Source of the DNA: Bacteroidota bacterium
Lineage (GTDB): Bacteria; Bacteroidota; Bacteroidia; Flavobacteriales; Flavobacteriaceae
DNA: 6,593 nucleotides
Reading direction: 5' to 3'
Assembly: GCA_004356305.1 (NCBI GenBank)
Contig: SMXJ01000075.1
Coordinates: forward strand, 1 to 6,593
The notes below the pieces were generated by a model. It worked only from the letters and a program-made list of their open reading frames with translations. It searched no databases and was not told the DNA's origin. Positions 1-5,232 of the stretch are shown piece by piece. The position numbers and the translations under genes were made by a program. Every line of letters begins with the position of its first letter. Positions within the stretch are counted from its first letter, which is position 1.

Positions 1-293
1 AAAATGTTCCTACCATTAATTTTATCGCATTAGAGAAAACCATCCATGGTAATACAGGTTGTAATAGTTTCTTCGGAAATTATACAATTGATCATTCGGC
101 TTTGTCATTCAATGATATAAGCTCAACGGAAATGGCCTGTGAACAACCCATTATGGATGTTGAAAACGCGTTTTTACAAGCGCTTCGAAACACAGGCACA
201 TACGATATTGAAAATAGTGTATTAACCCTGTACTCGAAGAGCGACCGAAGTATTATCCTGGTAGCCATAAAAAAAACAGCTTCCAAAGATTAA
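1..293 (+). CDS. META domain protein (HslJ-like), 3' part only
   Basis: The reading frame is open from base 3 to the TAA at 291-293, giving the last 96 residues; the start lies left of the window. The visible protein is a nearly complete META domain. It has the turn motif GNTGCNSFFGNY (about residues 16-27 of the visible part), then a strand, the 'STEMACE' segment, a helix ending in 'FLQAL', and closing strands ending 'LVAIKK'. META domains occur in HslJ-type heat-inducible proteins and envelope lipoproteins; their biochemical role is poorly defined. Any signal peptide or lipobox would be in the missing N-terminus, so location cannot be judged. The stop is one base before sufE, which implies co-transcription with the SUF genes. 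Family assignment is fairly secure from the motif; function is unknown. Confidence 0.8.
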   Translation, partial: NVPTINFIALEKTIHGNTGCNSFFGNYTIDHSALSFNDISSTEMACEQPIMDVENAFLQALRNTGTYDIENSVLTLYSKSDRSIILVAIKKTASKD

Positions 294-294
294 A

Positions 295-726
295 ATGACA
301 ATAGAAAAGATACAATATGAATTGATAGACGAGTTTGCGCTCTTTGATGATTGGATGGATAAATACCAACACCTCATCGATTTGGGAAAGTCATTACCTT
401 TGATAGATCAATCCGCTAAAATTGATGATAAACTGATTAAAGGTTGTCAAAGTAAGGTATGGCTCGATGCGCAAATGGTAAATGATGATGTCGTATTTAC
501 AGCAGATAGTGACGCCATTATAACAAAGGGATTAATCGCAATATTAGTTCGGGTATTTTCGCGTCAATCACCCAAATCAATAGTACATGCAGACACAAAT
601 TTTATCGATGAAATAGGACTAAAAGAACATTTATCTCCCACTCGTGCCAATGGCCTGGTTTCAATGATCAAGCAAATGAAATTGTACGCTCTGGCCTACC
701 AAGCACAATTAAATTATAAAGAATGA
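295..726 (+). CDS. sufE: SufE family cysteine desulfurase sulfur acceptor
   Basis: SufE accepts persulfide sulfur from the cysteine desulfurase SufS and passes it to the SufBCD scaffold in cytoplasmic iron-sulfur cluster assembly. The 143-residue length fits the family. The key sign is Cys51 in 'LIKGCQSKVWL', the position and context of the sulfur-accepting cysteine of characterised SufE. Other family marks are the N-terminal helix with 'DDWMDKYQHLIDLGK', the 'ITKGLIAILVRVFS' segment and the C-terminal 'LSPTRANGLVSMIKQMK', matching the usual SPSRxNGL helix. The start ATG is one base after the META stop, and the stop TGA overlaps the next ATG as ATGA, so the three genes look translationally coupled. 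CsdE is the paralogous alternative, but the neighbouring SufT-like gene favours SufE. No broken or missing key residue is visible. Confidence 0.95.
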   Translation: MTIEKIQYELIDEFALFDDWMDKYQHLIDLGKSLPLIDQSAKIDDKLIKGCQSKVWLDAQMVNDDVVFTADSDAIITKGLIAILVRVFSRQSPKSIVHADTNFIDEIGLKEHLSPTRANGLVSMIKQMKLYALAYQAQLNYKE

Positions 727-1049
727 GTACTACTGAAATAAACACCAACGAACTCGGAGAAAAAATTGTCAATGTGCTTAAAACCATTTATGACCCGGAA
801 ATCCCTGTCGATATTTATGAACTCGGACTTATTTACGACGTGTTTGTCAATGAGGATTTTGAAGTAAAAATCCTTATGACATTGACCACTCCCAACTGTC
901 CCGTGGCAGAATCCTTGCCCCTGGAAGTTGAGGATAAGGTCAAAAGTCTTAAACCGGTGAAGGATGCCGAAGTAGAAATTACCTTCGATCCTCCTTGGAC
1001 GCAAGAATTGATGAGTGAAGAGGCGAAATTGGAACTAGGTATGTTGTGA
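723..1049 (+). CDS. SufT-like DUF59 (MIP18 family) iron-sulfur assembly protein
   Basis: This 108-residue protein is a stand-alone DUF59/MIP18 domain, a family that helps mature or deliver iron-sulfur clusters and is often encoded in SUF operons. Visible marks are 'DPEIPVDIYELGLIYD' (residues 24-39), the central 'TTPNCPVAESLP' with Cys59 (55-66), the 'ITFDPPW' motif (86-92) and the closing 'MSEEAKLELGML'. The highly conserved DPE and the Cys in a TxPxCP context are the residues thought to matter for cluster handling. It overlaps sufE by four bases. In Flavobacteriia such genes are annotated 'SUF system Fe-S cluster assembly protein'; whether it is an orthologue of Staphylococcus SufT is not shown here, so no symbol is given. 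Its last 13 codons have a second diverged copy about 100 bp downstream. Confidence 0.92.
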   Translation: MSTTEINTNELGEKIVNVLKTIYDPEIPVDIYELGLIYDVFVNEDFEVKILMTLTTPNCPVAESLPLEVEDKVKSLKPVKDAEVEITFDPPWTQELMSEEAKLELGML

Positions 1050-1057
1050 TTTTTAAT

Positions 1058-1111
1058 ACCAACCAGTTCCATGGGAGCTTGGTGGTTGTTTTAAAGTTTT
1101 TGTAATTTTTT
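1058..1111 (+). terminator. candidate Rho-independent terminator after the SUF genes
   Basis: Nine bases after the SufT-like stop codon, CAACCAGTTCC (1060-1070) can pair with GGAGC (1074-1078) and TGGTTG (1083-1088) around an ATG loop. The stem is 6 + 5 bp with one T-G wobble and a four-base bulge. It is followed by TTTTAAAGTTTTTG and then a run of six T. A GC-containing hairpin ahead of a T-rich tract fits an intrinsic terminator. The bulge and broken T tract lower confidence. It overlaps the start of the next inverted repeat at base 1088. Confidence 0.45.
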
Positions 1112-1131
1112 AAACACAAAAACTTTAAAAC
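1088..1131. repeat. perfect 16-bp inverted repeat with 12-base loop
   Basis: GTTTTAAAGTTTTTGT (1088-1103) is the exact reverse complement of ACAAAAACTTTAAAAC (1116-1131), separated by 12 AT-rich bases. It is the longest perfect hairpin I found in the window. It contains only three G/C pairs and has no T run after the right arm. It could be a bidirectional terminator, an mRNA 3'-end stabiliser, or an end of a small palindromic element. It sits exactly between the two copies of the SufT tail. Confidence 0.7.
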
Positions 1132-1150
1132 TTTCCGGTAGATAAACGAA

Positions 1151-1189
1151 ATGAGTGAAGGGGCGAAGTTGGAATTAGGATTGCTTTAA
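1151..1189 (+). pseudogene. remnant second copy of the 3' end of the SufT-like gene
   Basis: These 39 bases repeat 1011-1049, the last 12 codons plus stop of the SufT-like gene, with 31 of 39 bases identical by my hand alignment. Read in the same frame it gives MSEGAKLELGLL and a TAA stop, against MSEEAKLELGML and TGA. Most of the eight differences keep the amino acid: Lys AAA/AAG, Leu CTA/TTA, Gly GGT/GGA, Leu TTG/CTT, and the stop. The similarity ends at both edges of this block; upstream 1132-1150 does not resemble the gene. It is probably a leftover of a second sufT allele and not a gene. Confidence 0.75.
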
Positions 1190-1262
1190 ATCATCACTTA
1201 CAGATAACCGCGCTGTTACATCATTGCGGACTTTGTGGTTAAAAAGCTTTTAAACCTATACA
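1190..1262 (+). other. intergenic leader before the DUF2480 gene
   Basis: This 73-base stretch has no start codon in frame with the downstream gene. It contains the AT-rich palindrome TTAAAAAGCTTTTAA (1239-1253) and CCGC/GCGG short complementary words near 1208 and 1226. A TTTG at 1232-1235 lies 23 bases before TACATTG (1259-1265), an imperfect TAnnTTTG-like match, but this overlaps the TTG start codon and so is a poor promoter candidate for the gene. No clear regulatory element can be assigned. Confidence 0.3.
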
Positions 1263-1772
1263 TTGAAAGATAAAATTGTCAATAGAGTTGCGAGCAGCAA
1301 ACTGGTTACTTTGGACCTGGAGGAATTATACCCAGATGGCCCTCGACTCGCTATAGATATTTCAAATTGGCTTCTGGAAGGAGTGGTACTTCACGAAAAA
1401 GATTTTAGAGAACATCTGGTAAATAACGATTGGTCCCAATACAAAAATGCCTATGTTGCCCTACATTGTTCCGCAGACGCTATTATTCCCGGATGGGCCT
1501 ATATGTTGGTTTCGCTTCAATTAACCCCTATTGCCCGAATGGTGATTGTGGGTACGATAAACGACTTGGAAACTCTTATTTTTTCTGAAATTATCGCACA
1601 AATGGATCTTTCAGTATATAAAGATAAACCGGTTATTATCAAAGGGTGTGGCCACAAGCCTGTTCCGGAAAATGCCTTTGTATGGCTAGCTCAAAAACTG
1701 CGCCCCATCGCTAAAAGTATTATGTACGGGGAAGCTTGCTCCTCGGTTCCTTTGTACAAAAAAAGCAAGTAG
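1263..1772 (+). CDS. DUF2480 family protein, TTG start
   Basis: This 169-residue cytoplasmic protein, with no signal peptide or membrane segment, matches my memory of the Bacteroidota family DUF2480, whose function is unknown. Recognisable stretches are the N-terminal 'IVNRVASSKLVTLDLE' (5-20), 'DISNWLLEGVVLHEKDFRE' (32-50), 'ALHCSADAIIPGWAYM' (66-81), 'KPVIIKGCGHKPVPE' (122-136) and the C-terminal 'IMYGEACSSVPLYKK' (153-167). Cys69, Cys129 and Cys159, with His68 and His131 nearby, could bind a metal or cluster; that is inference. The start is TTG at 1263: the frame has a stop at 1251-1253, no ATG lies between, and the next in-frame Met (residue 81) is far inside conserved sequence. Family members I recall start at this same position. 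The gene follows the SUF accessory genes but is separated by 213 bp containing a terminator candidate. Confidence 0.88.
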   Translation: MKDKIVNRVASSKLVTLDLEELYPDGPRLAIDISNWLLEGVVLHEKDFREHLVNNDWSQYKNAYVALHCSADAIIPGWAYMLVSLQLTPIARMVIVGTINDLETLIFSEIIAQMDLSVYKDKPVIIKGCGHKPVPENAFVWLAQKLRPIAKSIMYGEACSSVPLYKKSK

Positions 1773-1884
1773 TTCAAAATCCGATTTCCTTCATTTTTAT
1801 CGAACAAATCTATTTATCAAAAACATTGTTTTATTCTTGATAGTATTAATCCTAAATTAGGGTTTTCAACTAAAAATAATCGCC
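1773..1884 (+). other. intergenic region before the DUF3078 gene
   Basis: A gap of 112 bases without an ORF. TATCAA (1815-1820) and TTGATA (1837-1842) can pair around an inner AAAACA/TGTTTT, giving a weak AT hairpin that may end the upstream transcript. TAAATTAG (1853-1860), 24 bases before the ATG at 1885, is a one-mismatch match to the Bacteroidota -7 box TAnnTTTG, with a TTG at 1826-1828 lying 24 bases further up, slightly beyond usual spacing. A promoter here is possible but not secure. Confidence 0.3.
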
Positions 1885-2817
1885 ATGTTAAAACAGTTAT
1901 TGATCTGTGTATTACTTGCAATATCATTTATTGGATTCGCTCAAGAAGACGAAGAGAAAGAAACACCCAAAGAGAGGTGGACCAAAACGGGAAACATTTC
2001 TTTACTGTTTAGCCAGGCCGTATTTAATGCCGAATGGCAAGGGGGTGGAGTGTCTAATTTTTCGGGTAATTTTAAGGGGGATTACGATTTTAATTACCTC
2101 AAAGGAAAAATTAGCTGGGATAATAAAATTCTGGCCGAATATGGTATTACAAAGATCGAGAGTGAAAAAAATACAAAAAAAACCAATGACAGGTTGGCAT
2201 TTACTTCGATTTTGGGGAAGCAGATCAAGGAGTCCTTATGGTCCTATTCCATTTTTTTATATTTTAAAACCCAATTTGATTCGGGTTATGAAGAAACCGA
2301 CCGTGAAGTAAATGTCAATGGTGAAATAATTACCATCACGGACCGTACCAAAAACTCAAAGTTTCTTTCTCCTGCATATTTACAGTTTGGACCGGGTTTG
2401 CTTTGGAAAAAAAGCAAAAATTTAAAAGTGAATATCTCACCGATTGCAATACGACTCATCTTTGTTGATGGACAATTTACCGATCCAAATGATCCCAGAA
2501 ACCGATTGGACGACGATATGGAGTATTTTGGTGTGGCAGCCAATAAGACCTTGCGATTTGAATTTGGAGCATCGGTGAGCGGATACGCCAAATTTGATAT
2601 TATGCCTAATGTAAGTATGGAGAATCTACTGAATCTGTATAGTGATTATCTCTCAGACCCTCTAAATGTGAATATCGATTATACAATGAACCTCAATCTG
2701 TCTGTAAACAACTGGATTATTGTGAATTTAACATTTCAGGCGATATATGAAGATAATGCTATTCAAGGATTCCAGATAAGGGAGGCACTTGGTATAGGTG
2801 TCACCTATGGATTCTAA
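1885..2817 (+). CDS. DUF3078 family secreted protein, probable outer-membrane barrel
   Basis: The 310-residue product begins with a classical signal peptide: Lys3, a hydrophobic stretch to Phe18, and a likely cleavage at FA|QEDEE after residue 19. An acidic/charged linker (21-31) precedes the recognisable DUF3078 region starting 'RWTKTGNISLLFSQ' with 'FNAEWQGGGVSNFSG' (47-61). The rest alternates polar and aromatic residues in strand-like stretches, with Gly, Asn and Tyr turns, and ends 'GIGVTYGF' with a terminal Phe. This suggests a beta-barrel in the outer membrane, an inference from pattern only. The family is known from Bacteroidota and has no established function. Cys8 lies within the signal core and is too early to be a lipobox cysteine. 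The gene follows DUF2480 and converges on hflX. Start ATG at 1885 is chosen because it places the signal peptide at the very N-terminus. Confidence 0.88.
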   Translation: MLKQLLICVLLAISFIGFAQEDEEKETPKERWTKTGNISLLFSQAVFNAEWQGGGVSNFSGNFKGDYDFNYLKGKISWDNKILAEYGITKIESEKNTKKTNDRLAFTSILGKQIKESLWSYSIFLYFKTQFDSGYEETDREVNVNGEIITITDRTKNSKFLSPAYLQFGPGLLWKKSKNLKVNISPIAIRLIFVDGQFTDPNDPRNRLDDDMEYFGVAANKTLRFEFGASVSGYAKFDIMPNVSMENLLNLYSDYLSDPLNVNIDYTMNLNLSVNNWIIVNLTFQAIYEDNAIQGFQIREALGIGVTYGF

Positions 2818-2840
2818 TATCGGTCTATAAAGTATAAAAT

Positions 2841-2879
2841 GATAAAGCTCTATTAAAATTTTCTTGTGATAGGGTTATT
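2841..2879. terminator. candidate bidirectional terminator between convergent genes
   Basis: The 57-base gap between the convergent DUF3078 and hflX stops contains GATAA-AG-CTCTAT (2841-2853), which can pair with ATAGGG-TTATT (2869-2879) across an AT-rich 15-base loop. This gives 11 pairs including two G-T wobbles and a two-base bulge. The right arm overlaps the hflX stop codon. Position between two convergent stops supports a shared terminator, but no strong T tract follows on either strand. Confidence 0.3.
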
Positions 2880-4080
2880 CAATATATTTTGGATATAAAA
2901 AGTTGTTATACGGGAAACGGGTCACATGAATTTCCCTAACTTTTTGATACAATGTCTTTCTGAATTCCTCCAGATTGTCTTTAGTCAATGCCGAAATAAA
3001 TATGGCTCCTCCATTTTCGTGATTCATCCAGGTTTGTTTCCATTCTTCAAGCGTATAATGCACTTTGGTTTTTAAGGTCACCAAATCGTCTTCATGGAGC
3101 ACTTCGGGTTCATAAGCATCAATTTTATTGAAAACCATCAAGGTGGGTTTTTCGGTTCCAACAATTTCATCCAAAATACTATTTACCGATGCGATATGAT
3201 GTTCAAAAGAAGGGTGCGAAATATCTACAATGTGCAATAACAGATCTGCCTCTCGAACTTCATCAAGAGTACTCTTGAACGACTCTACCAATTGAGTAGG
3301 TAATTTTCTAATAAACCCAACCGTATCACTGAGTAAAAAAGGTAGGTTCCCTATCACCACTTTTCGAACCGTGGTATCAAGGGTTGCAAAGAGTTTGTTC
3401 TCGGCAAAGACCTTACTTTTACTAATTACGTTCATCAAAGTTGATTTCCCCACATTAGTGTATCCCACCAAAGCCACTCTTACCAAAGCACCCCGATTCC
3501 CACGTTGCACGGCCATCTGTTTGTCTATGGAAACAAGCTTCTTTTTCAATAATGAAATGCGATCTCGAACGATACGACGGTCTGTTTCAATCTCGGTTTC
3601 ACCGGGTCCACGCATACCAATACCCCCTCTTTGTCTTTCCAGGTGAGTCCACATTCCCGCTAGCCGGGGCAGTAAATATTCATATTGTGCCAGTTCCACC
3701 TGAGTACACGCATAGCTGGTTTGTGCACGCTTTGCGAAAATATCCAATATCAAATTAGTGCGATCTATGATCTTACACTTAAGGATCTTTTCAATATTCC
3801 TCTGTTGTCCCGGAGAAAGTTCATCATCAAAAATTGCGGTACCTATATTATTAGTATCAACAAAATCCAGCACTTCTTCCATTTTACCGGTCCCGATATA
3901 GGTCTTCGGATTGGGCTTCTCCATTTTTTGCGTGAATCGCTTTACCACTTCTCCTCCCGCCGTGTATACCAAAAACTCAAGTTCATCTAAATATTCCCGA
4001 GATTTTTCCTCATCCTGTAATTTAGTAATAAGGGCGATGAGCACTACTTTTTCATATTCTATTTCTTGTTTTTCGGGCAT
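2875..4080 (-). CDS. hflX: GTPase HflX, ribosome-associated
   Basis: HflX is a cytoplasmic GTPase that binds the 50S subunit and splits stalled or hibernating ribosomes under stress. The 401-residue protein has the HflX N-terminal domain, with 'KTYIGTGKMEEV' (59-70) and 'DDELSPGQQRNIEK' (85-98). A helical linker follows, with 'LPRLAGMWTHLERQRGGIG' and 'RGPGETEIETDRR' (157-169). The GTPase domain has G1 GYTNVGKST (206-214), G2-region 'ATLDTT' (232-237), G3 DTVG (252-255), G4 NKID (318-321) and G5 ISA (362-364). All nucleotide-binding motifs are intact. The start ATG at 4080 gives 'MPEKQEIEYEK' and is preceded by a -7 promoter box at 4097-4104. An ATG at 4143 would add 21 residues upstream of the family's usual N-terminus and lies upstream of the predicted transcript start. 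The gene stands alone, divergent from the nuclease gene. Confidence 0.95.
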   Translation of the reverse strand: MPEKQEIEYEKVVLIALITKLQDEEKSREYLDELEFLVYTAGGEVVKRFTQKMEKPNPKTYIGTGKMEEVLDFVDTNNIGTAIFDDELSPGQQRNIEKILKCKIIDRTNLILDIFAKRAQTSYACTQVELAQYEYLLPRLAGMWTHLERQRGGIGMRGPGETEIETDRRIVRDRISLLKKKLVSIDKQMAVQRGNRGALVRVALVGYTNVGKSTLMNVISKSKVFAENKLFATLDTTVRKVVIGNLPFLLSDTVGFIRKLPTQLVESFKSTLDEVREADLLLHIVDISHPSFEHHIASVNSILDEIVGTEKPTLMVFNKIDAYEPEVLHEDDLVTLKTKVHYTLEEWKQTWMNHENGGAIFISALTKDNLEEFRKTLYQKVREIHVTRFPYNNFLYPKYIE

Positions 4081-4096
4081 GTAATTAATTATTGAA

Positions 4097-4104
4097 CAAA
4101 GGTA
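4097..4104 (-). promoter_or_regulatory. -7 box (TAnnTTTG) of the hflX promoter
   Basis: On the minus strand 4104-4097 reads TACCTTTG, an exact match to the Bacteroidota primary sigma -7 consensus TAnnTTTG. It lies 16 bases upstream of the ATG at 4080, so transcription would start at about 4090-4093, leaving a very short 5' leader of roughly 10 bases. I see no good TTTG -33 element at the usual 17-23 base spacing. Even so, the exact box decides the hflX start in favour of 4080. Confidence 0.55.
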
Positions 4105-4154
4105 CAAAAGAGTTTGTTGGTGATTTTTGTATTTTAGGTTCAAATTATTTTCAA

Positions 4155-5114
4155 ATGCAGGAAACTACTTCAAAAAAAACCAACCATTTCTCTATCGGTT
4201 TTTACAATCTTGAGAATCTATTCGACACTGTGGACGACCCTGAAACCCTCGATGATGATTTTACCGAATTTTCTGATAAAAAATGGAATGAGAAACGATT
4301 CAGGAAAAAAATAAAGAAGCTGGGACGAGTTATTTCAAACATTGGTTACCGAGATATTAAGCATCCACCCGTACTTTTGGGTGTTGCTGAAGTAGAAAAT
4401 GCCGGGGTACTGGATGCATTGGTCTCATCAAAATTTCTTAAGAAAAAAGACTACGATTATGTTCATTTTGACTCACCGGATGAACGTGGTATTGATACCG
4501 CTTTATTATACCGCAAGGAATATTTTTTAGTAGTGAAAAAAGAAACTTTCACGGTGTATCTGACCGATGAGAAGGGTGAACGTGATTACACCCGTGATAT
4601 CCTGTATGTCCATGGAATGCTCGAAGATCAATCCCTCCATATATTGGTCAACCACTGGCCTTCACGAAGAAATGGTACTAGGACGACCGAACACAAACGC
4701 CTCGCCGCCTCAGAGCGTAACCTCGAGATAATTGAGCGTATTTATGAAGAAGAAGTCGATCCCAAAGTAGTGATCATGGGCGATTTTAATGATGACCCTC
4801 AGAGTGAAAGTATCAAACGATTGATGACGCGGCGATTTTACAATCCCATGGAGGTCCTGTTGACAAAATACGAGGGAACCTTAAGCCACAAAGGTAAATG
4901 GCACCTGTTTGACCAAATAATTATATCCCACAATTTCTTATTGGGACATGACAATCCATTTCAATATAAAAGTGCAAATATCTTTAGTCCAGACGATATA
5001 AAAGAATACAAAGGAAGGTATAAAGGGTTGCCGTTCCGAACCTATGGAGGAAAGAAATACCTCGGCGGATTTAGTGATCATTTCCCTGTTTATTCCATTT
5101 TCACAGTAGATTAA
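4155..5114 (+). CDS. endonuclease/exonuclease/phosphatase family protein
   Basis: This 319-residue protein belongs to the metal-dependent EEP fold, which includes DNase I-like nucleases, AP endonucleases and phosphatases that cut phosphodiester or phosphomonoester bonds. Catalytic motifs are visible in order: 'FYNLENLF' with Asn18 (16-23), 'GVAEVEN' with metal ligand Glu79 (76-82), 'DERGIDTALLYR' (109-120), 'LVNHWPSRRNG' with His167 (164-174), 'MGDFNDDP' with Asp210 and Asn212 (208-215), and 'FSDHFPV' with Asp308 and His309 (306-312). The site looks complete. No signal peptide is present, so it is probably cytoplasmic; substrate cannot be told. ATG at 4155 was chosen over an in-frame TTG at 4092, which would overlap the hflX promoter region and add residues unlike the family. 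It is divergent from hflX with 74 bases between starts. Confidence 0.9.
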   Translation: MQETTSKKTNHFSIGFYNLENLFDTVDDPETLDDDFTEFSDKKWNEKRFRKKIKKLGRVISNIGYRDIKHPPVLLGVAEVENAGVLDALVSSKFLKKKDYDYVHFDSPDERGIDTALLYRKEYFLVVKKETFTVYLTDEKGERDYTRDILYVHGMLEDQSLHILVNHWPSRRNGTRTTEHKRLAASERNLEIIERIYEEEVDPKVVIMGDFNDDPQSESIKRLMTRRFYNPMEVLLTKYEGTLSHKGKWHLFDQIIISHNFLLGHDNPFQYKSANIFSPDDIKEYKGRYKGLPFRTYGGKKYLGGFSDHFPVYSIFTVD

Positions 5115-5232
5115 CTCTATGGTTACAACGCCTTAACTTTTATCGTGGATTTCACTCTTTTTATCTAAAAAGAGCTACATTTAAGGCCTTATTTATATAT
5201 TTTAGTCTATCATAAAAATCTTAACCAAAAAA
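5115..5232 (+). other. intergenic region with AT-rich hairpin
   Basis: The 118-base gap holds the inverted repeat CTCTTTTTA (5155-5163) / TAAAAAGAG (5166-5174), a 9-bp stem if the two-base loop is allowed and 8 bp in practice. This is a possible end for the nuclease transcript, although no T run follows. TATTTTAG (5198-5205), 27 bases before the next ATG, is a one-mismatch -7-like box with no TTG at correct distance. The A-rich run just before the ATG at 5233 is typical of Bacteroidota starts. Confidence 0.35.

Noticed and set aside
92..286. Minus-strand 64-codon ORF opposite the META gene
   Set aside because: The plus strand carries a clear META motif; the antisense frame has no recognisable features.
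714..1072. Minus-strand ORFs (714-1004 and 833-1072)
   Set aside because: They lie wholly opposite the well-recognised SufT-like gene, have no family resemblance and no own start context.
762..1283. Shared 12-mer AAAATTGTCAAT at 762-773 and 1272-1283, near the starts of the SufT-like and DUF2480 genes
   Set aside because: Both encode KIVN in frame, but IVNRVA is the normal N-terminus of DUF2480 and the flanks do not align, so it is more likely chance than part of the tail duplication.
1851..1861. CCTAAATTAGG palindrome upstream of DUF3078 as an operator
   Set aside because: Only 5-bp arms of mainly A/T, single occurrence, no known binding-site match.
1907..2311. Plus-strand 134-codon ORF inside DUF3078
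   Set aside because: It is a shifted frame of the DUF3078 gene with low-complexity basic sequence; the gene frame has a signal peptide and family match.
3371..3990. Three plus-strand ORFs opposite hflX
   Set aside because: They are antisense shadows of conserved HflX coding sequence with no recognisable domain.
1853..5205. TAnnTTAG boxes upstream of three plus-strand starts (1853, 4130, 5198)
   Set aside because: Each differs from TAnnTTTG at the same position and none has a TTG at 17-23 bases; such words are common in AT-rich gaps, so they are not listed as promoters.
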